In this document: positions 1 to 9,619 of the stretch, one piece after another
How positions within the stretch are numbered: position 1 is the stretch's first letter
How the letters are laid out: each line of letters begins with the position of its first letter
NCBI GenBank assembly: GCA_019828595.1
Contig: JAHQRK010000003.1
Coordinates: 186,001-250,000, forward strand
Origin: Aphanomyces cochlioides
Taxonomy: Eukaryota; Oomycota; Saprolegniomycetes; Saprolegniales; Verrucalvaceae
Reading direction: 5' to 3'
Length of the DNA: 64,000 bases
The notes under the pieces: model-generated
What the model saw: only the letters and a program-made list of their open reading frames with translations
Database searches by the model: none
Told to the model about the DNA's origin: nothing
Made by a program: the position numbers and the translations under genes

Positions 1-12
1 TGTGAAATTCGA

Positions 13-176
13 GAATTTCACCCAAATTTGACTGCTATTTCACAATATCGACACTTCCCTTCAAATTCAATATTTCGTCAAGGGTCCTCCCTTGATCTCC
101 TGTTGAAATATCTTGATTTATGTATTGAAATTTGCTTGAATTTCTAGAAATTCATCCAAATTTGACTAATATTTCA
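13..176. repeat. Imperfect 30-base direct repeat in AT-rich DNA
   Basis: Bases 13-42 and 147-176 match at about 26 of 30 positions; both contain the core CCAAATTTGACT followed by an ATTTCA. The DNA between and around them is rich in GAAATTT-like words. Similar words recur near 9180-9260. It may be a decayed repeat family; no coding signal is seen. Confidence 0.45.
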
Positions 177-1963
177 TGGAAATCTTGCAATTCCGAGTGT
201 CGTGGTGGTCAGCGCGATAGGACACGGATATAGGTACGAGAGCGCCATGGAGCAGGAAGCAGACTCTACTTGAAGGAAGATCAGAATCGTGGAAACCAAC
301 CTCAAGTTGCTTGGAATTCGAGCGAAATTCGATACGATTCAGTCGAGGATGCGTCATCATTCCGATTCTTTTCTGAATCAACCATCATACCCTCCATGGA
401 ATTCCGATGTGATGGTGGATATCGCGTGGAGGGAATGATTCGTCATGAAGATTGATTCGTCTTGTGGATTTCGCTCATGTGGAGTGACCATAATACAAGA
501 TGTGTACCTCGTTGGATGGATTACGTCATGCGACACGTTGGATTACAGCAATCGGTCGATAGTAATCATGGCCAACACGCACAAAGCCTCTCTCCCGTTG
601 GAAAGATTTGCCAACAAAGAGCACTCACGCCCACGCGCGATCAAAGGTGCGCTCTACAATCCAGTGGCACGATCTCGCAACACCGCACATGCACCTGGAT
701 CGTCAAAACTGAAGCACGCATTGCAATGATAGCACGCGGTCGTACCTTGGGCGCGCACCATCCTCCACCACGACAATGTACCTACCATCCATCTTTGATT
801 CCAGTGGTGCGCATTGCATCATCATGCAATCATCTCGTCGTCTTCAAGTAGACATGCACCAATGTGCCGCATCGTTTCAATATCATGTCGTGCGAGAGTC
901 TCTTTGTTCCCAGGATCCAACGCGGGACTCGAAATTTGTCTCCAAGTGTGTTCTCGCAGTGTCTAACGCCGTGGCGATGGAGGAAGTCCATGGCATTCCA
1001 ACCAACTCTGTTGTGTTGCTTGTTGTCTCGACTGCTTGGTGGTAATCGTCGCAACCGAGTCGTCATCACAGGTCTCGTTTCTCCATGTGGCGCGCTTTGA
1101 TCACGCTCTCAGTCCATTGAGCAATCCCAAAGTCTTGTTGACGACACGGCAATATCACGTTGTAATACATCATACATTCTAATTAGACTTGGAATTTGTA
1201 TGTAAAAGTTCGTCCCAGAAACATGCAAACTTTCGTTCCATATTCCCAATCGTCCCAATTGTAGCGCAAGTTCTTCCCAACAGCACACAACACACGTGAA
1301 TTTTCGAATAGATAATATTGCATCCATTGTCCTGTCCGCCTTACTACCACATGGATAAACAATGATGGACAGAGCTATCTGCTAGTGGTGACGATATAGC
1401 CTTACCGTACATCGCCTTGAGATCACTATCCAGCTGGGGTTGATTGCCTTGAAGTTGCATAGGTACCTTTGAAAGCCATTCCCCCCTTTATGTCCCCGTC
1501 ATGAAAGGACGTAGGTGAATAGTAAGCCCATCCCCTCATGTCCTTTGAACGATCTTGACACTGCTTTCAGCGTTGGACTCGGCACAAATGCCACACTGAC
1601 GTAGCATCAATTGCTTGCTGGAACGCCTCTACTAGACACAGCATCTACTTATTTCCAGTTCACATCCTAGCAACCCTTATCATCCACCTTTCTTGTCTTG
1701 TCAATTGTCTAAAGAGGCCCCAACCACAGTCTACATAAGCTTCGAATTTCTTGGGACTTGAGTTGAAGTTGCTTCCCAGTGTGTCTTCAATCGGGACTTT
1801 TCCCAATGGACACAATTCCAATGAAGGTCGCGTGGACGAATGTCGGCGGCCCGTCGCTTCCGATTGGCGCCTCGGCGTAAGACAAACCTCGGTGGACAAA
1901 TTTCACTGGCTCAAAGCGTCGAATGATGGCGCATCCGTGCTGAACTCTCGAGAAGATTCGTAC
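177..1963. other. Non-coding stretch, no gene seen
   Basis: Only short open frames in conflicting directions occur here, none with a recognisable domain or codon pattern. The last 200 bases are the likely promoter and leader of the kinase that begins at 1964; no TATA box or clear initiator could be picked out. Confidence 0.5.
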
Positions 1964-3076
1964 ATGGAACGCCACAATTCAATTTGCGCTCACATACTCA
2001 AATCCTCCATGGAGAGATACACAATCTTGAAAGTTCTCGCGCCAGCACTCTATGGCGATGTCTTGCTCTGCAAGGACAACATCACAGGCGACAAAGTCGC
2101 TGTCAAACGCATGAAGATGTCGGCCGCGCGGTCGCAAACGATGATCAATGACACGCGCAAGATCATGGAAGACGTTGTCTTTGAAAAGCATGTCAACCAA
2201 GTCTTGAGCGCAGACGGTGGACACCAACACATTTTGCGCATGCGCGCCGACTTTATCGAAAACGGATACGAACACTTTGTCCTCGACTACGCTCCCAACG
2301 GCGAACTCTTTGACGTCGTCGACGCTTCCGACAAGCTTTCCAACGAAACCGCCTTGCGCTACTTCCGACAAATCCTCTCCGGCGTGCGATACATGCACCT
2401 CCGAGGCTTTGCCCACCGCGACTTGTCGCTTGAGAACGTCCTCTTGGACGAACACAACGACGCCAAAGTGTGCGACTTCGGCCTTGCCGCCAGCATTCCC
2501 AGTCTCCGCACGGAAGGTGTCGGCAAAGCGTTCTACATGGCCCCTGAAGTCGTCGCCCAACTAACCTACGACCCCGCCAAAGCCGACGTGTGGTCGCTTG
2601 GTATCATGCTCTTCATCATGTTGTCTGGTATTCCTCTCGTCGAGATGGCCTCGGAAGCCGACAGCCGTTTTCGCATCCTCAAGGCGAAGGGCTTGCGCCG
2701 CCTCGTTCAAATGTGGAAGATGACCAGCACATTTGAACCTCTTGCCTTGGAGCTGCTTGAACGCATGCTCGACCCCAACGCTGAAACCCGCATCACATTG
2801 GACCAAGTCATGGCTCATCCTTATGTCCACGACCCTGCCGTTGAAGCCGCGACTGCCACGCTTGCTTCCATGAAGGTCTCAAGCAACACAAAGCAAACCC
2901 GTGCCACCTCCACAGCTTCAACCGCCTCATCTACGTCTTCAACTACATCTCCCTGCAAGGTCAAGGGGCTCGCATACACTGTCATGGACTGCTTGCGCAG
3001 CATGAGCCGTCGTCCATCGAGTCGAAAGATCGTCGCGGCGCCGACTCAATCCCTCGTGTCGATCGCGACCAACTGA
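1964..3076 (+). CDS. Ser/Thr protein kinase, HRDLSLEN type (CAMK-like)
   Basis: A single-exon gene of 370 residues. The open frame extends upstream to 1751 but starts there with TTG, so the first ATG at 1964 is used; a second ATG at 2009 would also keep the whole kinase domain. All catalytic elements are visible: the beta-3 lysine in VAVKRM (residue 48), the catalytic loop HRDLSLENVLL near residue 150, DFGLA near 170 and the APEV motif. The glycine loop is degenerate (PALYGDV). After the domain there is a Ser/Thr-rich tail of about 60 residues ending in a basic patch. The HRDLSLEN loop (Ser-Leu-Glu where most kinases have Lys-Pro-Glu) is shared with the genes at 4093 and 31363, so the three form one paralogous group. 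Predicted cytosolic and active; substrate unknown. The CAMK-like assignment is an inference from overall resemblance. Confidence 0.9.
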   Translation: MERHNSICAHILKSSMERYTILKVLAPALYGDVLLCKDNITGDKVAVKRMKMSAARSQTMINDTRKIMEDVVFEKHVNQVLSADGGHQHILRMRADFIENGYEHFVLDYAPNGELFDVVDASDKLSNETALRYFRQILSGVRYMHLRGFAHRDLSLENVLLDEHNDAKVCDFGLAASIPSLRTEGVGKAFYMAPEVVAQLTYDPAKADVWSLGIMLFIMLSGIPLVEMASEADSRFRILKAKGLRRLVQMWKMTSTFEPLALELLERMLDPNAETRITLDQVMAHPYVHDPAVEAATATLASMKVSSNTKQTRATSTASTASSTSSTTSPCKVKGLAYTVMDCLRSMSRRPSSRKIVAAPTQSLVSIATN

Positions 3077-3476
3077 GTTGCCAGCGTCGCTCTTGCGTTA
3101 TATTTATTGGAGTCGCCTTAACTTAAGCTTTATGAATAGTATTTATCATGTTCTTCCATCCTTTCTTGCTTCATCTGATCGATGCATTCCACAGATCATG
3201 TTGGATCTTGGATGCGATCCTTCCATCTTCCAACATGGGAAAGATGGGACATCATTTGTATCCTTAGTTTTTATTTCACATATTTCAAATGTCTCACCTC
3301 ACCAATGTCGAAATTCTTCACCAAAACACACAAAATACACCTAAATGTCACACACGTCATAATTAATTGACCCTATTGATTTTATTATATACATTTATCA
3401 AGTAAAAGGAGACACTGCTCAAAATAGCTATTTTTATATTCTTCGTGAATTATTTTGACACATGTAATTTGTGTGT

Positions 3477-3793
3477 ATGGTCGGCATGATGGAAATCGAT
3501 CCAGTGGAAGAAGCGAGAGGCTGGGAAGTCACGACGTGCGCCAGTTCCAGCGCCGCCTTTGTCTCTGCGCGTTCTTGGAACCGATGGAAGTTCCATGTGC
3601 TGTCGTCACGTCTGGACATCTCTCTCCCCGTCGATCGCGACGCCCTTCTTGAAGACCGATACTGTACCGTGTATGGAGAGAGCAACGTCGTCCTCAAGGT
3701 ACCGTGTACTTGAATGGACACGCGGAGACGATCTTGGCGAAAAGTCATGCTGCTCGCGCGCCGGTGACTCACGTCTTGGTCGAGTCACATTGA
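3477..3793 (+). pseudogene. Small unidentified reading frame with a frameshift
   Basis: From ATG 3477 a protein-like frame of about 79 codons runs to a stop near 3711. A second frame picks up at about 3698 and continues with natural-looking sequence (motif VYLNGHAETILAK) to a stop at 3791-3793. One missing base near 3698 would join them into a protein of about 105 residues. No family was recognised. It could be a decayed gene, a sequencing error, or two unrelated frames. The remainder of 3077-4092 shows nothing else. Confidence 0.3.
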
Positions 3794-4092
3794 GGAGCCG
3801 CAAAAAATTGTGGACACGCGTGGTCCCATTACGTAACCCCTGTATATCTTGGTCGAGCCCTGGACAGCAAGATGGATCTCCCAGCGCCATCCCACGCGAT
3901 CTTCGTGTGGCAAGTAGACTCGCCGCGATGGAGACGCCCCGGGGAACCTTCGTCCAGAAGCCCGTGAACGTGCAATCTCCGCCTCATGCGTGGTGATCGT
4001 CTTGTCGAGACGTGGCGTGCCTCGTTACGTCAGGCGTGCAGTAATGTTGGCCGTGGTCACTGCTGTCACAGGCCATTCTTGTTTTTGATCGC

Positions 4093-4998
4093 ATGGACGA
4101 ATACACCGTGGAAGCGACGATCGCACAAGCCATCTTTGGCCCCGTCCTGCTCTGCAAAGAGCGCGCAACTGGCCGCCTCGTCGCCGTCAAGCAGCTCAAT
4201 TTGCTCGCCATGGAGAGCGGCAAGAGTCTCGTGGAAGGCCGCCACGTCCAAGAAGACAACGCCGTCGAACGCGCGGTGTACGCGGCGTTTGCAGCCCACG
4301 GCGGCCACGCCAATGTCCTCAACCTCCTCGACGAATTCGAAGCCAATGGATGCCGCCATCTCGTGCTGGACTACTGCCAAGGCGGCGAACTCTTTGACAT
4401 TGTCGTCGGTGGCGCCACGCCGCTCAATCCTGTCCGTGCGCGGCGGTACTTCCGCCACATTGTCCACGGAATCAACTTCATGCACACGTGCGGCTTTGCC
4501 CACCGCGACATCTCCCTCGAGAACATCCTCGTTGATGGCACCGACGTCGCCAAGGTCATTGACTTTGGTCTGGCGGCGCCGATTAACGCGAGATCCAACA
4601 ACTGCGTCGGCAAACTCTTCTACATGGCTCCAGAAGTCTACCACGGCCGCAAGTACGATCCCGCCGCCGCCGACATGTGGTCCCTTGGCATTCTTCTCTT
4701 CATCTTGCATGTTGGATCGCCGCCCGTGGAATCGACGTCTCCCGACGACGACCGCTTCAAGATCATCCAGACCCAAGGCATCCGTGGCCTCATTCGGCTG
4801 TGGAAGATCGAAGGACTCTTCTCCCATGACGCGATCACGCTGCTCGACGCTCTTCTCCGCGTCGATCCTGTCCGTCGAATGACCATGGCGGGCGCCATGA
4901 GCCATCCATTCTTGGCCCATGTCGAGCCGACCGACGCGGCGAAATGCGCGCCGTTCCTCCACGTTGCGGCCTCCCAGCAGCAGCACAAGCGATGCTAA
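4093..4998 (+). CDS. Ser/Thr protein kinase, HRDISLEN type (CAMK-like)
   Basis: A single-exon kinase of 301 residues starting at a clear ATG and consisting of little more than the catalytic domain. Visible elements are the beta-3 lysine in VAVKQL (about residue 36), the acidic helix C region, HRDISLENILV near residue 138, DFGLAAP near 158, YMAPEV near 178 and the D-x-W-S-L-G motif of helix F. The N-terminus starts directly with the first strand (MDEYTVEATIAQ), which supports short starts for its two paralogues. The glycine loop again lacks most glycines (AQAIFGPVLL), a trait of this group. It lies 1 kb downstream of paralogue 1964-3076 in the same orientation, consistent with tandem duplication, and its stop is 25 bases from the stop of the convergent kinesin. 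Predicted active; substrate unknown. Confidence 0.92.
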   Translation: MDEYTVEATIAQAIFGPVLLCKERATGRLVAVKQLNLLAMESGKSLVEGRHVQEDNAVERAVYAAFAAHGGHANVLNLLDEFEANGCRHLVLDYCQGGELFDIVVGGATPLNPVRARRYFRHIVHGINFMHTCGFAHRDISLENILVDGTDVAKVIDFGLAAPINARSNNCVGKLFYMAPEVYHGRKYDPAAADMWSLGILLFILHVGSPPVESTSPDDDRFKIIQTQGIRGLIRLWKIEGLFSHDAITLLDALLRVDPVRRMTMAGAMSHPFLAHVEPTDAAKCAPFLHVAASQQQHKRC

Positions 4999-5023
4999 TG
5001 ACTTATTTATCTTCTTATCCTTC

Positions 5024-6673
5024 TTATCGTCTTCGTGTCGCGCGACCGATGCAGATCCCGACAAGGAGGAAAAACGCGGCAACGTAATACGGCGGCCAGT
5101 CCTGGGTCCATTGTGTCGTTGTTGGAGCCGCATGAGTCCTTCCTGTGTCATCTTCCTTGATCTTGTCGTTGTCGTAGCGTCGAGACGTATCCGTCGTCGT
5201 CTCCACTGTCTCCGTTGAACTTGGAATCTGTCGACTGTTGGCATCTTCAAGTGCCTGCTGCAACGTCGCGACTTGGTTCTGCAGCGCTTGGATCTTGATC
5301 TCCATGTCGTGGTCATTCGCATGCACAGGACGAGCGATGTGCGTCGCCTTCTCGACGAACTGCAGCGTCGCGACCGTCTCGTGGATCCATTTCTCGTCGG
5401 GAGAGACCGTCGCGAGCACCGTCGTCTTGGAATTCCCACCAAGCGCATCCCGCAACAGAAACGTCAACTTGGAATCTCGGTATGGAACGTGCCGCTTGAT
5501 GCCGCTGGAAATCTCAACGAGTGCAATGACGACGCCGACGAGACACGACAGCGACTTGTTGATCCCTGACGTCGTCGCGGAAGACGCCATCGACGTTGCC
5601 TACGTCAGGAGTGAGCTACCAGGGAGCATTCCATGGAATACTTTATGGCTCTGCTTCTCGGAGCCGGCCAAGTCGACGCAATGGAGCGTTGCTTTGCGCG
5701 ATCCCTTGTCCCCGAGCGGCATTCGGACTTTGATCGACAGGACAGCATGCGCTTTGGAACTCTCATGACCGTGTGCCGCTGCAACGCGACGATGCCGCGC
5801 GCCCTTTTGAAGCCATTCGACCGCTTCCACTGACGAAGTGATTGGAACTTGGACGACGTCTTGGACAAAGACTTCATTGAGAGTCGTGTCTTCCCGTAGA
5901 GCTTTCGGTTCCGTCGCGGCGACGGCGCCGTCCAGGAGGTCAAAGATCTTCTCGTTGAAGATCTCGACAAACGAAAGAACGCATTCGCACTGACGACAGC
6001 GACCTGTGACCACTTCAACGCGAGGAATTGACGTACCTGCGGCGGTAACTTGGTGAAGAACGCTTCGAGGATCCGCACGACAAGTCCGCGGTGACTGGAA
6101 CCTAGAGAGAGCTCGCCCTAGAGTGCTGTGAGCCGACGCAATGCAAGCTGGAATGCCGCGGACATGCATCGTGTACGTCTTTCCAGAGCCGGATTGGCCG
6201 TAGGTGAAGATGCTCCCGTTGAACCCATTGACGAGGGCATCGACTGCAGCAGCGCCGACAGCTTGGAACACTTCTTCCTGGCTCGCTGCTTCACTCAAGA
6301 CGTGGTCGGCGGCGTAGATTTTGTTCTCGGACGGTTTAACTTGGCTCGCGACTTCAATCGCTTTGTCACCAAGTGTATGCCGACAGCGGAGCCAATTCGA
6401 GCATGAAGACGACGCAGATGAAGAAGGAGCTAGCGGTGGACGAATGCGGACGACTGTGCGGACGTTGGCGACTTCAGCTGGTGTGGGCGCGACGTTCGGA
6501 CACGAATCCGACCGCTGGTGAGGTTTTAATGGAGATCTACAAGGGAGAAACGTGAGGCCAGGAAGAAGCCGAGTCGAGTACAAGGGAGGTTTTGGTCGAC
6601 GGACGATGTTTTGCTTCTCGGGAGAGCTCCCCCGACGCTCTATGACCGGCGCCACAGGCCGCCGCGTCGTCAT
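5024..6673 (-). CDS. Kinesin-like motor with C-terminal hydrophobic tail anchor (kinesin A)
   Basis: Four exons on the minus strand (6673-6164, 6117-6037, 5989-5642, 5599-5024), 504 residues; introns of 46, 47 and 42 bases were placed by GT-AG and frame. The motor domain has the P-loop GQSGSGKT near residue 160, FVEIFNEKIFDLL, switch II DLAGSEK, INKSLSCL and [19 protein letters not shown]. Switch I reads SSKAH instead of the near-invariant SSRSH, so nucleotide hydrolysis may be altered. A short coiled-coil region follows the motor. The last 25 residues are a hydrophobic stretch (AAFFLLVGICIG) followed by RATRRR, the layout of a tail-anchored membrane protein with a basic lumen-side end. If correct, this motor is fixed in a membrane and would move organelles along microtubules. 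The ATG is 315 bases from that of the divergent kinesin B, which has the same tail design. Confidence 0.85.
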
Positions 6674-6988
6674 CGTCGCAATAAGCTTTCAAGTGACGAA
6701 TCTACTGACATCCCGAAACCGTCGACGAGTGCCATTCGCTCATGTCACGAGCTGCTCCTCCTCCTGGAACGTCTCCCCACACGTCCAACTGCCGTCGTGG
6801 ATGCTCGGAGAGTCCATCGAGAGCATGATCTTGCTCTCTCTAGACGGCGCTCTTCCGTCGACGGAGTTGAAGTCGTCGCCGTCCGTTCCAAGTAAGACCT
6901 GACTGTCGGCCGATCTCCGCCATACATAACTGTCATCCACGTCTCTCCGACAACGCCAACCAGAAGTTATAAATAGGCTCATTCGGAG
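6674..6988. promoter_or_regulatory. Shared divergent promoter region of kinesins A and B
   Basis: This 315-base gap separates two head-to-head kinesin start codons. A TATAAATAG word lies at about 6968-6976, only about 13 bases before the ATG of kinesin B. If it is a real TATA box, transcription would start inside the predicted first exon and a later in-frame ATG (7013 or 7091) would be the start. No other element was recognised. Confidence 0.4.
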
Positions 6989-9057
6989 ATGTCCTCGTCT
7001 TCCAGTCGAGAGATGCCCGCGACGAGCAAGCTGCGGCGCGAGTCACCTCTGTCGATATCAGCGCGGAAACCGCCCGGGCGATATGCGTCCATGTCGTCGT
7101 CGTCGTCGTCGTGCCCGACATCAATCTTATCTCCTCCAGCTAGCAGCAGTCGCAGCCACAGTCTCAACAACGCCAAGCTACATCGATCCAACTCATCGCC
7201 GCCAAAGTTGTCTCAAGTGAACCACAGCAGCGGCGGCATTCCAGCGAGTCGCGTTCAAACGTTCGTCCGTCTCCGACCGTCCAAGAGCGCTCCGAGCTGG
7301 CTGACGTGTCATTCCATGCGTTCTGGACGCGTTGTCGTCGACGTGCAGCATCAGAAACACGCCGAGAAGAAGCAGTTCGTCGTGGATCAAGTCTTTCCAG
7401 GCGGAGCGACGCAGGAGCAGGTCTTCCATGACGTCGGCGTCTCTCTTGTGGACAATCTCGTCGCTGGCGTCAACGGCAGCCTCTTCGCTTATGGACAATC
7501 CGCGTCCGGGAAGACGCACACCCTGCTGGTACGTCGCCACTTCCTTCCATCAGACAGAGAGACTGACTGGCGTGTCTAGGGCGAGCTGGCAAGAGAAAGC
7601 GACGAGCGCGGCGTCGTCGTGCGCATGCTCGACCTTCTCTTTGAGCGTCTCGACGAGGTACTTCCTCGTCCATCCTTCCCATGGCGACATTCCCGAGATA
7701 GATCGCCGACTACGACTGCCGCTGCTCCTTCGTTGAGATCTACCACGACAAGATCTTCGATCTCCTCGACGGTCATGGCGTCGATCCAAAGCCGCTGCGG
7801 GAAGACACGGCGCGGCAACTCGTCTACGTCGACGGACTCACATTCAAGCCCGTGGACTCCGCCGCCGCCGCCTGTGACTGCCTCGTCGCTGGCGTCAAGA
7901 CTCGGAAAGCGCTCGGCCGCGTGAGTTCGCGGTCGCACACGATCTTCTCCATCGTGCTGGCGAGGAAGACAGGATCTCCGGCGGGGAAGCGGACGGCGGT
8001 GCTGCATTGCGTCGACTTGGCTGGCTCCGAGAAGCCGCATGCGCTGGAGAGAGCCAACAAGGACATGATGCAGATCAACAAGTCGCTCTCGAGTCTCGGC
8101 AACGTCATCGGCGCGCTCGGCGACGTTTCCAACGGCGTCAAGCGCCACGTGCCGTACCGAGACTGCAAGCTGACGTTCCTGCTCAGGGACGCTCTCGGCG
8201 GCAACTCGACCACGACAGTTCTGGCCACCGTCACCGCCGAGGACAAGTGGATCAACGAAACCATCGCGACGCTCCAGTTCGCAGAGCGCGTCAAGCACGT
8301 GACGGCGCCAGTCGCATGGAACGAATGCGAACCCGGCATCGAGCTCGCGTCAGTCGCGACGACGGAATCGTGGTCGGAGGAAGACGAGTGCCAAGGAGAA
8401 GAGCTGACGGCCAGCAGTTGCGGAGAATGGGACGGCGCCGTCGTCGCGGCCACGGAAGAAGTCGAAACGCGGCAATGCGAACCAGTGGGCACCAACCAGT
8501 CCGAGCCACTCGTTCACGTTGGAGAAGTCCTGGCTATCAACGAGAAGAACACTGCCAGCATGCCGAAAGAGCGTGCGGAATCGATGGAGGAGCATGATGA
8601 AGAGTGCCAAGGAGCGTTGGGAAGGTCGCTGCTGAGTCGCGTCGTCTTGCGAACTGTCGACGCCATGCCGGAGAAACCAACGGCCAAGACTGCCGTGATC
8701 ATTGGAGAGCCTAGTCAAGACCGCGAGGAAGGTCGTTCGATCGACGTCATGATGGAAGACGAGCTGGATCAAGTGCTAGCGATGGCAGGAGTCTTGCAGC
8801 GACGGCGTCCTCCACTGCCGACAAGTTTCCATCGGCAGCCAGTTGAGAAGCGCGACGACTCGTCCGCGACTGAAAAGCGAGACTCGGCCACTCAAATGGA
8901 CCCTCTCGTCGACAAACCCATCGACAGCCCAAGGGAGGAGAGCCATTCAAACGTGCGTGGCCTTCCGATCGAGACTGCCGTGGCTCTCTTGGCGATTGGG
9001 ATCTGCGTCGGTGGATGTGCGGTCGGTCTCGTGAGCTACCTCAGGCAACAGAAATAG
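6989..9057 (+). CDS. Kinesin-like motor with C-terminal transmembrane anchor (kinesin B)
   Basis: Three exons (6989-7528, 7580-7657, 7702-9057), 657 residues; introns of 51 and 44 bases. A Ser-rich N-terminus of about 85 residues precedes the motor. P-loop GQSASGKTHT lies near residue 170; the motor also has FVEIYHDKIFDLLDG, an intact switch I SSRSH, switch II DLAGSEK, the neck-proximal NKSLSSLGNVIGAL and HVPYRDCKLTFLL. A long acidic, low-complexity tail of about 250 residues follows. The protein ends with a strongly hydrophobic helix (VALLAIGICVGG followed by AVGLVSYL) and only five residues after it (RQQK end), typical of a C-terminal tail anchor. Role by family: ATP-driven movement along microtubules. 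Membrane attachment is inferred from the sequence. Its divergent neighbour has the same tail, so the pair probably arose by inverted duplication. Confidence 0.87.
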
Positions 9058-9619
9058 ACGTCAAATTCATCGCCAACGATCGTGGAAATTCCACACGTGG
9101 ACCATCCACGACGTGATTTCAATCCAGTGGAGGATGCAGCGCCGTCGACGACCTCCTCGCTGGATTCCCATGCTTGGAGTCATCCATCGATGTCACGACC
9201 GTTCCACGACTCGAGTGAATATTTCACTGCTGAAATGTCACTCTTCAAAGATTTATTTACAAAAATCAAGTTGAATTCATGGAAACGTCATGACATAAAA
9301 CTCCACGACGACCTAAAAAGTCCACAATATAAACCATCATATGATGCATAATTTGGTCGTAAGTCGTATAAATTGACTGCAAATTTGAATTTGACGACGA
9401 AAATTGAGATTTTGAAAATGTATGATATGTTGCATAAGTTGGTCGTATATTTGATGTTGTTTGATCGGGTAATTATTCTGTCACGGAATTTTAGGTCGAT
9501 CAGTATACTTTAATCAAGTCTAATTTCACTTTTTTTGCGGATTTGGCGCGTCGGACTTTGGCGGACTCCATCTCGTGTCACATGAACTCGCTCCTTCCAT
9601 CCGCCAAATTCCAGCGAGC
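9058..9619. other. AT-rich intergenic region
   Basis: Contains several GAATATTTCA and TTGGTCGTA words reminiscent of the decayed repeats at the left end of the window. No gene is seen. An upstream exon of the following receptor kinase could hide here, because that protein lacks an obvious signal peptide. Confidence 0.4.

Noticed and set aside
445..1327. Several overlapping frames of 60-130 codons on both strands
   Set aside because: No domain, no consistent strand, and most start at non-ATG codons; taken as chance frames in non-coding DNA.
1979..2560. Minus-strand frame of 193 codons
   Set aside because: Lies wholly antisense to the kinase at 1964-3076; a shadow of its codon usage.
4066..5448. 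Minus-strand frame of 460 codons, rich in Arg and Ser
   Set aside because: Antisense to the kinase 4093-4998 and out of frame with kinesin A; low-complexity composition is typical of a shadow frame.
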